Source: Rheinheimera tangshanensis (GTDB lineage: Bacteria > Pseudomonadota > Gammaproteobacteria > Enterobacterales > Alteromonadaceae). Taken from it: a stretch of DNA of 64,000 bases. Shown here in pieces: positions 37,648 through 46,798 of the stretch. The notes below the pieces were generated by a model that worked only from the letters and a program-made list of their open reading frames with translations, did no database searches and was not told the origin of the DNA. The translations under genes were made by a program, and so were the position numbers. The first letter of the stretch is position 1. Each line of letters opens with the position of its first letter. The stretch is taken from positions 620,001 through 684,000 of the forward strand of contig NZ_BMLH01000001.1 in the NCBI RefSeq assembly GCF_014645135.1, given 5' to 3'.

Positions 37648-38400
37648 ATGCGAATTTTATTAAGTAACGACGATGGCGTGTACGCCAAAGGTATTCAGGT
37701 GCTGCAGCAGGCTTTATCTGCCATAGCAGAAGTCACTACTGTAGGGCCCGATCGCAATTGCAGTGGGGCCAGCAATTCGCTCACCCTATTAAACCCGTTA
37801 CGTACTCAGCAGTTGGATAATGGTTTTATCGCAGTCAATGGTACCCCAACAGACTGTGTGCATTTGGCGATCAATCAGTTGTTGGACAAAGCACCGGATT
37901 TGGTAGTGGCTGGTATTAACCACGGTGCAAACTTAGGCGACGATGTACTGTATTCGGGCACCGTAGCTGCAGCTACCGAAGGCAGACATTTAGGTTTGCC
38001 TGCCATTGCGGTCTCTTTAGCTGGTCGTGATGAGCGGCATTTTGCTACCGCAGCTTATGTCACAGTGCAGGTGATTAAAAAATTAAAATCTCAGCCACTG
38101 CCTGCGGATCAAATTTTAAATATCAATGTACCAGCTGTGCCATTGGAGCAACTGCGCGGTATACAGGTGACCCGCTTGGGCCGTCGTCATAAGGCTGAAA
38201 CCATGCAAAGCTCTACAGACCCTTGGGGCCGTCCCATCTATTGGTATGGCTCCTTAGGACCCGAGCTGGATGCAGGCCCAGGCACAGACTTCTATGCGAT
38301 AGCCCAGGGTTACGCCTCTATTACGCCTTTGCATGTCGACATGACAGCCTATCGCAGCATGGAATTATTAACGGACTGGTTAGATGGAATTGAGTGTTAA
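37648..38400 (+). CDS. surE: 5'/3'-nucleotidase SurE, 250 aa
   Basis: SurE is a metal-dependent nucleotidase with a survival role in stationary phase. The metal site is at the start ([13 protein letters not shown], Asp8-Asp9), with further ligands in [11 protein letters not shown] and [26 protein letters not shown]. Length fits (about 250). It comes 27 bases after truD, with a small CCCC/GGGG hairpin in the gap, and 3 bases before pcm. Confidence 0.97.
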   Translation: MRILLSNDDGVYAKGIQVLQQALSAIAEVTTVGPDRNCSGASNSLTLLNPLRTQQLDNGFIAVNGTPTDCVHLAINQLLDKAPDLVVAGINHGANLGDDVLYSGTVAAATEGRHLGLPAIAVSLAGRDERHFATAAYVTVQVIKKLKSQPLPADQILNINVPAVPLEQLRGIQVTRLGRRHKAETMQSSTDPWGRPIYWYGSLGPELDAGPGTDFYAIAQGYASITPLHVDMTAYRSMELLTDWLDGIEC

Positions 38401-38403
38401 GTT

Positions 38404-39042
38404 ATGGCTGTAGTCACCCATCGCAGTGCCGCAGTATTGGCACAAAAGCTCCAGCAGGATGGTATTCAGGACAGCAGAGTGTTGTCCGCTATTGCGCAAA
38501 CGCCAAGGCATTTGTTTGTCGAAGCTGTACTGGCACATAAAGCCTATGAAAATACGGCTTTGCCCATAGGCCAGGGCCAAACTATTTCGCAGCCTTATAT
38601 AGTAGCGAAAATGACAGAGTTATTGCTGCAATCTCAGCAATGTCAAAAGGTGCTGGAAATAGGCACTGGCTCCGGTTATCAGACCGCTGTACTGGCGCGT
38701 TTATTTTCACAGGTTTGTAGTGTAGAGCGGATAAAGTCGTTGCAGTTTCAGGCCAAACGCCGTTTGCAGCAGCTGGATTTGCACAATGTGTCGATGAAAC
38801 ATGGTGATGGCTGGCTTGGCTGGGCCAGTAAAGCGCCTTTTGACTGCATTATAGTGACAGCTGCACCTCATGAAGTGCCACAAGCTTTATTGCAGCAACT
38901 GTCAGAGGGCGGGCGTTTAGTGATCCCAGTCGGCTCTCAGGAGCAAGTGTTACGAGTATTCACCCGCATTGGGGATGAGTTTGAACAAAAAGATGTCGAG
39001 GCCGTGCGTTTTGTACCCTTAGTTCCGGGTGAGCTGGCTTAA
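38404..39042 (+). CDS. pcm: protein-L-isoaspartate O-methyltransferase, 212 aa
   Basis: Pcm methylates damaged isoaspartyl residues with SAM so that they can be repaired. Motifs: [17 protein letters not shown], the SAM-binding [16 protein letters not shown], and [17 protein letters not shown]. The family's helical start ([29 protein letters not shown]) is complete. It is the usual partner of surE and nlpD in the operon that ends with rpoS. Confidence 0.97.
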   Translation: MAVVTHRSAAVLAQKLQQDGIQDSRVLSAIAQTPRHLFVEAVLAHKAYENTALPIGQGQTISQPYIVAKMTELLLQSQQCQKVLEIGTGSGYQTAVLARLFSQVCSVERIKSLQFQAKRRLQQLDLHNVSMKHGDGWLGWASKAPFDCIIVTAAPHEVPQALLQQLSEGGRLVIPVGSQEQVLRVFTRIGDEFEQKDVEAVRFVPLVPGELA

Positions 39043-39058
39043 TCAAAAGGATGAACAG

Positions 39059-39637
39059 TTGAAAATTTTCCAATGGATGTATGACAAAGCACTGGTATGG
39101 GCAAAACACCGGCATGCAGAACGTTATTTAGCAGGCTTGAGTTTTACTGAATCCGTTATTTTCCCTATACCGCCAGATGTGATGTTAGCTCCTATGGCAT
39201 TGTCCCAACCTGACAAGGCCTGGCGTTTTGCCTGGATCACCACTTTGTTTTCGGTATTTGGTGGTATTTGCGGCTATTTCCTTGGTTTATGGCTGTATGA
39301 ACCACTCGTATTGCCTGCCGTCGAATACATGGGCTATCAGGAGACTTTTGCCAAAGTAGAACATTGGTTCACTACCTATGGTGTGTGGGTGGTATTTATT
39401 GCGGGTTTCTCTCCTATTCCCTACAAGTTATTTACCGTAGGCGCAGGATTGATGAATATGGCTTTTTTCCCTTTTGTTATCGCTTCTTTTATTGGTCGCG
39501 CTAGTCGGTTTTTTTTGGTTGCAGGCCTGATGTACTGGGGCGGTGAAAAAATGCAGCAAAAACTGCGCGATATAGTCGATTGGTTAGGCTGGGGCACTGT
39601 GGCTGTTGGCGGCATTTTATATCTGGTCTATCGCTAA
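39059..39637 (+). CDS. YqaA/DedA-like small membrane protein, 192 aa
   Basis: This is an inner-membrane protein of the SNARE-associated (VTT/DedA-like) YqaA family, of uncertain function. The protein begins MKIFQWMYDKALVWAKHRHAERYLAGLSF, typical of the family, and carries IFPIPPDVMLAPMALSQPDKAW, then hydrophobic segments around residues 55-78, 105-130 and 165-190, with FIAGFSPIPYKLFTVGAG. The start is taken as TTG 39059 because AAGG lies 8 bases before it and the family usually begins there; GTG 39029 would add ten residues inside pcm. It is inserted between pcm and nlpD, a frequent order in this group. Confidence 0.88.
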   Translation: MKIFQWMYDKALVWAKHRHAERYLAGLSFTESVIFPIPPDVMLAPMALSQPDKAWRFAWITTLFSVFGGICGYFLGLWLYEPLVLPAVEYMGYQETFAKVEHWFTTYGVWVVFIAGFSPIPYKLFTVGAGLMNMAFFPFVIASFIGRASRFFLVAGLMYWGGEKMQQKLRDIVDWLGWGTVAVGGILYLVYR

Positions 39638-39640
39638 CTG

Positions 39641-40489
39641 ATGAAGTATTTGAGTGTCTGTTGCCTGGTTCTGACATTAACGGCTTGTAGCTCAAGAGAA
39701 TCGCCAGCACCTGTTACTACACTCAATGACATCAAAAGTTACTACAAAAAATACCCACAAGGTGAACCAGTCTCAGGTTATGTTGTTCAAACAGGTGACA
39801 CCTTGTATTCGCTTGCATTCAGAGCCGGTATGGATTACAGGGAACTGGCTCAACTGAATAATATTTTACCTCCTTATCGTATTTTTGTAGGTCAAACGTT
39901 ACGATTTAGTAACAAAAAATACACATCAATTCGCGGTGAACAGCGTTATTCATCCGTTAAAGTGCCAAAAATAGCGACTGCAACAGTAAAGAATCCTTCG
40001 CGAACGCAAAGTAAATTAACAACTGCTAACAAAGCTGTTGCGCGCAACAATCAAACGGGTTATGTTCGAAAGCAGACAGTAAAGGAAAATGCAACTTCAG
40101 CAGAAAATTCTGTTTCCAGTTCTAAAGTAAGATGGTCATGGCCAGTTCGTGGACCACTACTGGCAGGCTTCTCTAATGCTGAACATGGTAACAAAGGGTT
40201 AGATATAGGAGGAAAAGCAGGGACTCCTATAAAAGCAGCTGCGGCGGGTGAAGTCGTTTATGCGGGAAATGCACTAAGGGGCTACGGCAATCTGGTGATT
40301 ATCCGTCACAACGACGACTTCTTAAGCGCCTATGCTCATAACCGTAAATTACTGGTGAAAGAGCGTGATACTGTCGCAAGCGGACAAACTATAGCTGAAA
40401 TGGGTGATACTGATGCGACCTCTGTCCGGCTGCATTTTGAGATCCGTTTCCGTGGTAAGTCTGTTGATCCAAAACGATACTTAAAATAA
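39641..40489 (+). CDS. nlpD: NlpD-type lipoprotein, LysM plus LytM-like domain, 282 aa
   Basis: NlpD is an envelope activator of the cell-wall amidase AmiC. A lipoprotein signal ends in LTACSS (Cys16). A LysM domain follows (GYVVQTGDTLYSLAFRAGMDYRELAQLNNI), then a basic linker, then an M23/LytM-type domain (from about residue 165). In that domain the metal-binding residues are lost: NKGLDIGG has Asn for His, and VRLHFEIR lacks the first His of the HxH. That is the known state of NlpD/EnvC-type activators. The start is ATG 39641, four bases after the previous stop. Confidence 0.95.
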   Translation: MKYLSVCCLVLTLTACSSRESPAPVTTLNDIKSYYKKYPQGEPVSGYVVQTGDTLYSLAFRAGMDYRELAQLNNILPPYRIFVGQTLRFSNKKYTSIRGEQRYSSVKVPKIATATVKNPSRTQSKLTTANKAVARNNQTGYVRKQTVKENATSAENSVSSSKVRWSWPVRGPLLAGFSNAEHGNKGLDIGGKAGTPIKAAAAGEVVYAGNALRGYGNLVIIRHNDDFLSAYAHNRKLLVKERDTVASGQTIAEMGDTDATSVRLHFEIRFRGKSVDPKRYLK

Positions 40490-40586
40490 TTAAATATAAT
40501 AAAAAACATCACCCCGAAAGGGCGAACAGGTAAGGATACCGGGCAGTTCAGGTGATACCCAAAGCTTGTAGAAGTGGGAGAAGGAA

Positions 40587-41585
40587 ATGGGCCATAAAGA
40601 TGACGATGATGTAATTGAATTTAAAGAAGCTGAATTAACAGATGATGTTCTTTTAGCAGATGATGATAACGCAGAACCCGATTTAGCCGCTTTAGCAGCG
40701 GAAGAAGACACTACCCCAGACGATGTTTTTACAGCCAATGATAGCCAGAGAGCTATGGACGCCACTCAGATTTATCTGGGTGAAATTGGTTTTTCCCCTC
40801 TATTATCTGCCGAAGAAGAAGTCTATTTTTCCCGTCTTGCACTGAAAGGCGATAAAGCTGCCCGTAAACGTATGATTGAAAGCAACTTACGTTTAGTGGT
40901 GAAAATTGCCCGTCGGTATATCAATCGAGGTTTAGCTTTGCTGGATCTGATTGAAGAGGGGAATTTAGGTTTGATCCGCGCTGTGGAAAAGTTTGATCCT
41001 GAACGAGGTTTTCGTTTTTCAACTTATGCTACCTGGTGGATCCGTCAAACCATAGAACGGGCCATTATGAATCAGACCCGTACTATTCGCTTGCCTATTC
41101 ATGTAGTCAAAGAGCTGAATATCTACCTGCGTGCAGCCCGTGAGTTATCACAACGACTGGATCACGAGCCAACACCGGAAGAAATCGCAGCGGCACTCGA
41201 CAGGCCTGTCGAAGAGGTACGCAAGATGTTGAAGCTGAATGAAAAAATTACCTCAGTGGATACCCCTGTTGCAGGCTCTTCAGAAAAACAGCTACTTGAT
41301 GTATTAGCAGATGAAAAAGAATTAGGCCCGGAAACTGAATTACAGGATGCAGATATTCGCCAGCATCTGGTGATTTGGCTAGATGAGCTGAATGCCAAAC
41401 AACGAGAAGTCTTAGCCCGCCGTTTTGGTTTATTAGGCTATGAGCCATCGACGCTGGAAGATGTAGGTAAGGAAATTGGATTAACCCGCGAAAGAGTAAG
41501 ACAAATTCAGGTAGAGGCACTGCGCCGTCTGCGTGAAATTGTGACTCATCAGGGCCTGAATATCGAAACTTTATTCCAGGAATAA
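40587..41585 (+). CDS. rpoS: RNA polymerase sigma factor RpoS, 332 aa
   Basis: RpoS is the stationary-phase and general stress sigma factor. An acidic N-terminus is followed by region 1.2 ([16 protein letters not shown]), region 2 with [52 protein letters not shown], region 3, and region 4 with the [25 protein letters not shown] helix-turn-helix. GAGAAGGAAA precedes ATG 40587. The 97-base leader after nlpD contains near-repeats (CAGGTAAGGATACC, CAGGTGATACC) that could fold. Placement after nlpD is conserved; in relatives the main rpoS promoter lies inside nlpD. Confidence 0.98.
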   Translation: MGHKDDDDVIEFKEAELTDDVLLADDDNAEPDLAALAAEEDTTPDDVFTANDSQRAMDATQIYLGEIGFSPLLSAEEEVYFSRLALKGDKAARKRMIESNLRLVVKIARRYINRGLALLDLIEEGNLGLIRAVEKFDPERGFRFSTYATWWIRQTIERAIMNQTRTIRLPIHVVKELNIYLRAARELSQRLDHEPTPEEIAAALDRPVEEVRKMLKLNEKITSVDTPVAGSSEKQLLDVLADEKELGPETELQDADIRQHLVIWLDELNAKQREVLARRFGLLGYEPSTLEDVGKEIGLTRERVRQIQVEALRRLREIVTHQGLNIETLFQE

Positions 41586-41591
41586 TGAAGC

Positions 41592-41615
41592 GGGTCAGAG
41601 CTTTAGCTCTGACCC
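41592..41615. repeat. GGGTCAGAG-type hairpin after rpoS
   Basis: GGGTCAGAGC, loop TTTA and GCTCTGACCC form a perfect 10-bp stem, six bases after the rpoS stop. No T-run follows (TAATATTCTG). It belongs to the same hairpin group as 2997, 19719, 47684 and 58797. Confidence 0.8.
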
Positions 41616-41694
41616 TAATATTCTGTTTAATAGCAAAACCATCTAGTCTGTTTTAGTTCTCCGCTTAAAACCTGAAGTCCCAACTTTCTCTGTA

Positions 41695-41732
41695 TGTCAC
41701 CAACTTGTCACTCAAAGTTCAAGCTCTGAACT
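41695..41732. promoter_or_regulatory. candidate activator sites upstream of a sigma-54 promoter
   Basis: A direct repeat TGTCAC-N5-TGTCAC (41695-41711) is followed by a perfect inverted repeat AGTTCA-N5-TGAACT (41716-41732), which ends five bases before the -24 element. Such symmetrical sites are typical protein-binding sites, but I cannot name the protein; the spacing is closer than usual for sigma-54 enhancers. Confidence 0.4.
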
Positions 41733-41736
41733 GCAA

Positions 41737-41752
41737 TGGCATAACCCTTGCT
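41737..41752 (+). promoter_or_regulatory. sigma-54 (RpoN) promoter for the ATP-grasp/alpha-E cluster
   Basis: TGGCAT-N5-TTGCT matches the RpoN consensus (TGGCAC-N5-TTGCA/T) at nine of ten defined positions, with GG and GC exactly 12 bases apart. Transcription would start near 41763, giving a leader of about 67 bases before the ATG at 41830. Sigma-54 promoters need an activator ATPase and are often nitrogen-linked. Confidence 0.7.
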
Positions 41753-41829
41753 CCTTTCTGATACAGAACAAAAAAAGCAGGCCCATCAGTTAAGTTGTTC
41801 GGGTCGTATCGGACGGGAAGGAGTCGCCA

Positions 41830-43281
41830 ATGGGTGCAAAAAGTTTTGGGCACTATCAGCAAATCAGCCAGTGTTTTGATGAGCTGGTGCAGGCGGATGG
41901 ACAAATACGACCACCGGCTGCGGCTATAGCTCGTTTTATTGATCGCCACGGCTCTGCTGAGCTGATTCAACGGCAAGAGCAGTTAAATCAAACGATTAGC
42001 GCCATGGGCGTTTGCTTTACCTTGTATTCAGACGGTAATAATATCGATCGCTGCTGGCCTTTAGATGTAATGCCACGCACTATCCCAAGCTCTGAATGGC
42101 AAAAAACTAGTGCAGGCCTGAAACAACGTTTAGCTGCGTTAAACCTGTTTATTGACGACTTGTACCACGATCAGCGTATTCTGAAAGACGGCATAGTGCC
42201 AGCTGATTTAGTGCTGGACTCGCGCAACTACCTTGCACCATGTAAGGGCATTTCGCCCCGTTATGGGGTCTGGGCCAATATCTGTGGGACTGATTTGGTG
42301 CGTGATGGCTCAGGCCAATTTTTAGTGCTGGAAGATAACTTAAGGGTGCCGTCTGGCGTGTCTTATATGCTGGAAAACCGCACTGTGATGAAACGGGTGT
42401 TTCCGGAATTATTTGCCGATTCCTTTATCTACCCTGTAGACGACTACCCGCATCAACTCTGGCGTATGTTGGCCTCTTTATCTCCTCGTCCTGGTGATGT
42501 GCCTTGTATAGTGCTGTTAACACCTGGTGTTTATAACTCGGCTTATTTTGAGCACAGTTTTCTGGCACAGCAGATGGGCGTTGAGCTGGCCGAAAATACA
42601 GATTTACTGGTGCAGGATGACATTGTTTATTTAAAAACTCTGCATGGCCTGCAGCGGGTGGACGTGATTTATCGCCGGGTGGACGATGTGTTTATCGACC
42701 CACAAGCTTTTCGGCCCGATTCTGTGTTAGGTATTCCGGGTTTGATCAAAGCCTGGGCCAAAGGCAATGTATCTATCGCTAACGCGCCAGGCTCTGGTGT
42801 CGCCGACGATAAAGTGATCTATGCCTATGTGCCACAAATCATCAATTATTATCTCGGCGAACAGCCGCTGATTGACAACGTTCCTACCTATTTGTGTCTG
42901 GATCCAAAACAGCGTGACTATGTGTTGGCTAATCTGGACCAGTTGGTGGTGAAACCTGCCAATGAATCCGGTGGTTACGGCATTTTGATAGGCCCACGCT
43001 CCACCAAAGCAGAGCAACAGCAAATGGCGGAAGCTATTAAAGCCAATCCGCGTAATTTTATAGCTCAGCCGACTTTGGCGTTATCGACTGCGCCAACTTT
43101 ATGTGACGGTGTGCTGGAACCCCGGCATTTGGATTTACGGCCCTTTATTTTGCAGGGCCGGGATTTGTACTGCACCACAGGCGGTTTAAGCCGGGTGGCA
43201 CTGAAAAAAGGCTCTTTGGTGGTCAATTCGTCGCAAGGCGGCGGTAGCAAAGACACCTGGATCATCAACGATGAGGTCTGA
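41830..43281 (+). CDS. circularly permuted ATP-grasp protein, 483 aa
   Basis: This belongs to the circularly permuted ATP-grasp type 2 family (former DUF404/DUF407), predicted to form amide or peptide-like bonds using ATP. Nucleotide- and metal-binding motifs look intact: VLEDNLRVPSGVSYMLENR (about residues 165-183), VLLTPGVYNSAYFEHSFLAQQMGVEL, VVKPANESGGYGILIG (about 373-388) and the late HLDLRPFIL. No signal peptide. GAAGGAG precedes ATG 41830. It heads a four-gene run with alpha-E, the fused paralogue and a transglutaminase; the gap to the next gene is three bases. The substrate is unknown. Confidence 0.9.
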   Translation: MGAKSFGHYQQISQCFDELVQADGQIRPPAAAIARFIDRHGSAELIQRQEQLNQTISAMGVCFTLYSDGNNIDRCWPLDVMPRTIPSSEWQKTSAGLKQRLAALNLFIDDLYHDQRILKDGIVPADLVLDSRNYLAPCKGISPRYGVWANICGTDLVRDGSGQFLVLEDNLRVPSGVSYMLENRTVMKRVFPELFADSFIYPVDDYPHQLWRMLASLSPRPGDVPCIVLLTPGVYNSAYFEHSFLAQQMGVELAENTDLLVQDDIVYLKTLHGLQRVDVIYRRVDDVFIDPQAFRPDSVLGIPGLIKAWAKGNVSIANAPGSGVADDKVIYAYVPQIINYYLGEQPLIDNVPTYLCLDPKQRDYVLANLDQLVVKPANESGGYGILIGPRSTKAEQQQMAEAIKANPRNFIAQPTLALSTAPTLCDGVLEPRHLDLRPFILQGRDLYCTTGGLSRVALKKGSLVVNSSQGGGSKDTWIINDEV

Positions 43282-43284
43282 TCT

Positions 43285-44244
43285 ATGTTATTAAAATCTT
43301 TGGATCATATATTCTGGTTAGGCCGTTATCTGGAGCGTCTGGATGACACGGCCCGCTTAATTAATGCCACCAGCCATTTACTGATCGATAGTCACAAAGA
43401 CAGCCAGTTCAGTTGGTCCTTGTTGTTGGATGTGCTGGGGCAGAATAGTGTTGAACTCCTAAGCCAGCTACCGGCCAGCGATTTAACCTTAGAGCAGCAG
43501 GTGATGGGATTTTTAATTACAGATGCCAGTAGTCAGGTGTCGATACGAGCGGCCTGCAGTGCGCTGAAACAAAATGCCAGAACAGTGCGACAACTGATCC
43601 CCCGTGATATGTGGGAAGAGCTGAATTCACTGGATTTGTTTTTGCAGGAGCACTGTCAGCAGTTGCAGGGACGGCAGCACAGATACAAGTTAATGACGGA
43701 AGTCAGCCGTCGCTGCCAAATGGTGGTGGGGGTGTTGGACGGTACTATGCTGCGCAGTGATGCTTTTGATTTGTTCAACATAGGCCGGCATCTGGAGCGG
43801 GCCGATATGACGACTCGTATTATGGACGTGATGGTATTGCAGCAGTTGCAGCCGACAGATATTAAAAGACCACGTTTTCGCTGGACTTCGATCTTAAATG
43901 CTCTGGGTGGCGTAGAGTCTTACCACTACTATTTAGCCCATCAAAACACTGAAGTGGATGCGGTGGATTATTTACTGACGTACGCAGACTTTCCGCGCTC
44001 TATTGCCTATTGTTTGCACAGAGTGGCCGCTTCGGCCAAAGCTTTACCTCATGGTGCCGCTATTTTGCAACGGGTCTGGCAGTTACAGGATTTGTTAAAA
44101 ACACAGAACTTAGCGGAATTAACCACAGGTCAGTTGCATCAGCTAATCGATCAACTTCAGACAGGGATCATTGAATTGCATCAGGTCATCAGTACTCCTT
44201 CAATTGAGTTTTCCTCAGAGCTCAGCCAGCAAATGTCGGCTTGA
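43285..44244 (+). CDS. alpha-E domain protein (DUF403), 319 aa
   Basis: This all-helical protein of the alpha-E family is nearly always encoded next to the circularly permuted ATP-grasp gene. Family marks include FWLGRYLERLDDTARLINATSHLL at the start and FDLFNIGRHLERADMTTRIMDVM in the middle; both share the LGR-x-x-ER repeat, suggesting an internal duplication. It has no predicted enzyme site and is thought to be a scaffold or cofactor for the ATP-grasp partner. It is cytoplasmic. Its stop codon is within a few bases of the start of the fused paralogue, so translation is likely coupled. Confidence 0.9.
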   Translation: MLLKSLDHIFWLGRYLERLDDTARLINATSHLLIDSHKDSQFSWSLLLDVLGQNSVELLSQLPASDLTLEQQVMGFLITDASSQVSIRAACSALKQNARTVRQLIPRDMWEELNSLDLFLQEHCQQLQGRQHRYKLMTEVSRRCQMVVGVLDGTMLRSDAFDLFNIGRHLERADMTTRIMDVMVLQQLQPTDIKRPRFRWTSILNALGGVESYHYYLAHQNTEVDAVDYLLTYADFPRSIAYCLHRVAASAKALPHGAAILQRVWQLQDLLKTQNLAELTTGQLHQLIDQLQTGIIELHQVISTPSIEFSSELSQQMSA

Positions 44245-44246
44245 GG

Positions 44247-46736
44247 ATGACAGTGCACGATCAGTCGTTCAACGAACAGCAGCTTTGGGCAGAACTGCCA
44301 CAGTGGCAGCAGTTGCAACTCTGGTGGCAGCAACAGTCTGAGTCGCAGCTGTTGCAGTTGCATACGGAGCTGCAGCATCAACTGCGGGAAAATGGTGCCA
44401 CTTTTGATCCCTGGCTGGAACAGCAACGGCAGCTGGATTTAATGCCCTGGCTGGTCAGTGACTCTGAGTGGCAGCAGCTGCAAGCTGGAGTAAAGCAGCG
44501 ACAATTGCTGCTCTCGATGATCTTGCAGGACTTGTATGGCCCCCAGCAACTGATCCAACAGGGTCTGCTGCCAGCTGAACTGATTTTTCAGAATAAAAAC
44601 TATTTGTTGCCTTGCCATCAACTGGTACCCACTCATCAGCAGTGGCTGAGTTTGCTGGCGGTGGATATAGGCCGGGATAGCAAAGGCCAGTTTTGCGTCT
44701 ATGCCGATCAAAGTCAGATGCCAGCAGGATTAGGTTTTGTGTTAGAACACAGGCTGGCGTTTAACCACTGCATTGGTGAGCTGAATCACAGCATAGGTAA
44801 AAGTCAGCTGGCTGGTTTTTTCCGTAAATTGCAGCTGGTGTTTGCACAGGGCACTGGCCATACAGCCGAAGGGCGACGGCCACTTTGTGGTTTATTAACC
44901 CATGGCAAACGGGATGCTGCCTATTTTGAACATGCCTTTTTAGCCAATTATTTAGATATAGCCCTGATGCACAGTGCCGATCTGATGTTTAAAGACGGTG
45001 CTTTATGGCTTAAAACAGTCACAGGTTTACAGCAGGTCGACAGCCTGATGCGCTATTTACCCGATGCACGTTGTGACGCATTGGAACTGGACCCGGATTC
45101 AACAGGCACTGCAGGTTTATTGCAAAGTATCCGCCAGCAGCAGCTGTTTTGTGCTAATCCGCCAGGAGCTGCCTTAGTGGATTCAGCTGTGTTATTGCCG
45201 TTTTTACCGCAATTATGCCGGGTACTGTTGAATGAAGAGTTGCAGCTACCTGGCACTGCAGCTATTTGGTGTGGTGAACCTGATCTGCTACAGCAGGTGT
45301 TGTCTGATGCCATGCAGTATAGGTTCCATCGGGTCGACACAGGCCAAAGCTGGCTTTGGGCTCAGCTGGAGCCGTTGCAACAACAGCAGTTGCAGCAGCA
45401 ACTGCAAGCAGAGCCCAGACTTTTTATTGCCATCTATTTGCTACCTTTAAGCACAGTGCCTTGCTGGAATGCTACCCAAGGCGAGCATCAGCAATATGGC
45501 GTGTTGCGGTTATTTGGATTGTTGTCCGAGCAGCATAGTCCTGCTGTGATGCCAGGCGCTTTGGCTCGCATCAGTCCGGATCCGCTTTATCTGCAGCATC
45601 ATTACAGCATGGGCTTTGTCGCTAAAGATGTCTGGGTACTGGCCGATCAGGACCATGCGGTCAGCTTGCTGCAAAATACCCAAAAACGTATTTTATTGTC
45701 CCGCCACAGTGGCTTGTTGCCAAGCAGAGTGGCTGACCATTTGTTCTGGCTGGGTCGTTACAACGAAAGGCTGAACTTAGTGTGCCGTGCTTTACGTTAT
45801 ACGGTGCCGCTTTTGACCAGTGCTGGTGTAAGCAGTTTTCAGGCCAGCACCAGTCAGCAGCAAGACAGCAGAGCTTTAGTCCGGTTTTGCCTGCAGGCCA
45901 ATGGCACCTTGCCAGACAGCGCAGCTTTGAGTTCATTACAGCAGACCAGCGCTTTGCAGCAGGCTTTAAGTGAACTCTTTTCGCTACAGCATCCGGCCGG
46001 TTTAGCGCAGGTGCTGAAAAACTTACTCTTTAATGCACAGTCAGTACGGGAATACTTCAGCGAAGACACCTGGTATGTGCTGGATAAATTGCAGCTGGCG
46101 CTGACGCAATGGCCGAATCCGTTAAACTGGCAGCAGCCGCAACAAATGGTGCGTTTGCTGGATGAAGTCATATTATTGCAGACCGCTATTTATGGTCTGA
46201 ATAACGAAACCATGAGCCGCACCCAAACCCTGAGATTTATGGATTTAGGTCAGCACCTGGAAAGAGCACTACAAAGTGTCACTCTGCTGCAGGAAGTTTT
46301 TGTCTTTGATCAGGGTAGAAATTGTAGCGCTTCGTTGATGGAGTCTGTTTTGCGTATGACGGATACCTTGATGACCTACAGGCGCCGTTATAAAACCGAG
46401 CTGCACCCGCTGGCTGTGATTGACTTGCTGCTGCTGGATGACAGTACGCCTCGTTCTGTGGGTTATCAGTGCGCCCGTCTTGCCAGCCAAATTCAGCAAC
46501 TGCCTAAACCCGGTGCAGCTGTGGTGCTGAGCCGCGAGCAAAAACTTGCAGTGGAGCTGGTATCTTTACTGCAACTGGCTGAACCCGAACAATTATTTGA
46601 TGATCAGTTACAGGCAACACCAGAGCTGAGGCTTTTATTGCAGCAGTTGCATACTGTGCTTAGGCAATTGTCTGACAGCATTACCTTGTCGTATTTCAGC
46701 CATGCGGAAGCGGGCAAATCCTGGCAGAGCTTTTAA
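44247..46736 (+). CDS. fused ATP-grasp-like / alpha-E protein, 829 aa
   Basis: This is a single-chain paralogue of the two preceding genes. Residues 1 to about 475 resemble the permuted ATP-grasp protein (GLLTHGKRDAAYFEHAFLANYLDIAL aligns with the same block), and about 490-829 are an alpha-E domain (DHLFWLGRYNERLNLVCRALRYT, LRFMDLGQHLERALQSVTLL). The ATP-grasp half has lost key motifs: EDNLRVPSG is replaced by ADQSQMPAG, and the KPANESGG segment is absent. It may be a catalytically dead partner. The N-terminus is very rich in Gln and Leu. ATG 44247 is used; GTG 44253 with GAGGA upstream is possible. Confidence 0.88.
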   Translation: MTVHDQSFNEQQLWAELPQWQQLQLWWQQQSESQLLQLHTELQHQLRENGATFDPWLEQQRQLDLMPWLVSDSEWQQLQAGVKQRQLLLSMILQDLYGPQQLIQQGLLPAELIFQNKNYLLPCHQLVPTHQQWLSLLAVDIGRDSKGQFCVYADQSQMPAGLGFVLEHRLAFNHCIGELNHSIGKSQLAGFFRKLQLVFAQGTGHTAEGRRPLCGLLTHGKRDAAYFEHAFLANYLDIALMHSADLMFKDGALWLKTVTGLQQVDSLMRYLPDARCDALELDPDSTGTAGLLQSIRQQQLFCANPPGAALVDSAVLLPFLPQLCRVLLNEELQLPGTAAIWCGEPDLLQQVLSDAMQYRFHRVDTGQSWLWAQLEPLQQQQLQQQLQAEPRLFIAIYLLPLSTVPCWNATQGEHQQYGVLRLFGLLSEQHSPAVMPGALARISPDPLYLQHHYSMGFVAKDVWVLADQDHAVSLLQNTQKRILLSRHSGLLPSRVADHLFWLGRYNERLNLVCRALRYTVPLLTSAGVSSFQASTSQQQDSRALVRFCLQANGTLPDSAALSSLQQTSALQQALSELFSLQHPAGLAQVLKNLLFNAQSVREYFSEDTWYVLDKLQLALTQWPNPLNWQQPQQMVRLLDEVILLQTAIYGLNNETMSRTQTLRFMDLGQHLERALQSVTLLQEVFVFDQGRNCSASLMESVLRMTDTLMTYRRRYKTELHPLAVIDLLLLDDSTPRSVGYQCARLASQIQQLPKPGAAVVLSREQKLAVELVSLLQLAEPEQLFDDQLQATPELRLLLQQLHTVLRQLSDSITLSYFSHAEAGKSWQSF

Positions 46737-46761
46737 ATGGGTATTGATATGAACACCGGAC

Positions 46762-46786
46762 GGGCGGGTGCAAGACCCGCCCCTAC
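46762..46786 (-). repeat. REP-like element with GTAG foot
   Basis: On the minus strand GTAG is followed by GGGCGGGT, a short loop and ACCCGCCC, a perfect 8-bp stem. GTAG directly before a GC-rich palindrome is the classical shape of REP elements moved by RAYT transposases. It fills most of the 62-base gap between the fused paralogue and the transglutaminase gene. Confidence 0.7.
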
Positions 46787-46798
46787 AAGGCTGAAAAT

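Noticed and set aside
44260-44480. Gln-rich CAG repeats in the fused ATP-grasp gene as a repeat tract
   Set aside because: The codons are irregular (CAG/CAA mixed with Leu, Trp, Glu), so it is a Gln/Leu-rich coding region and not a simple repeat.
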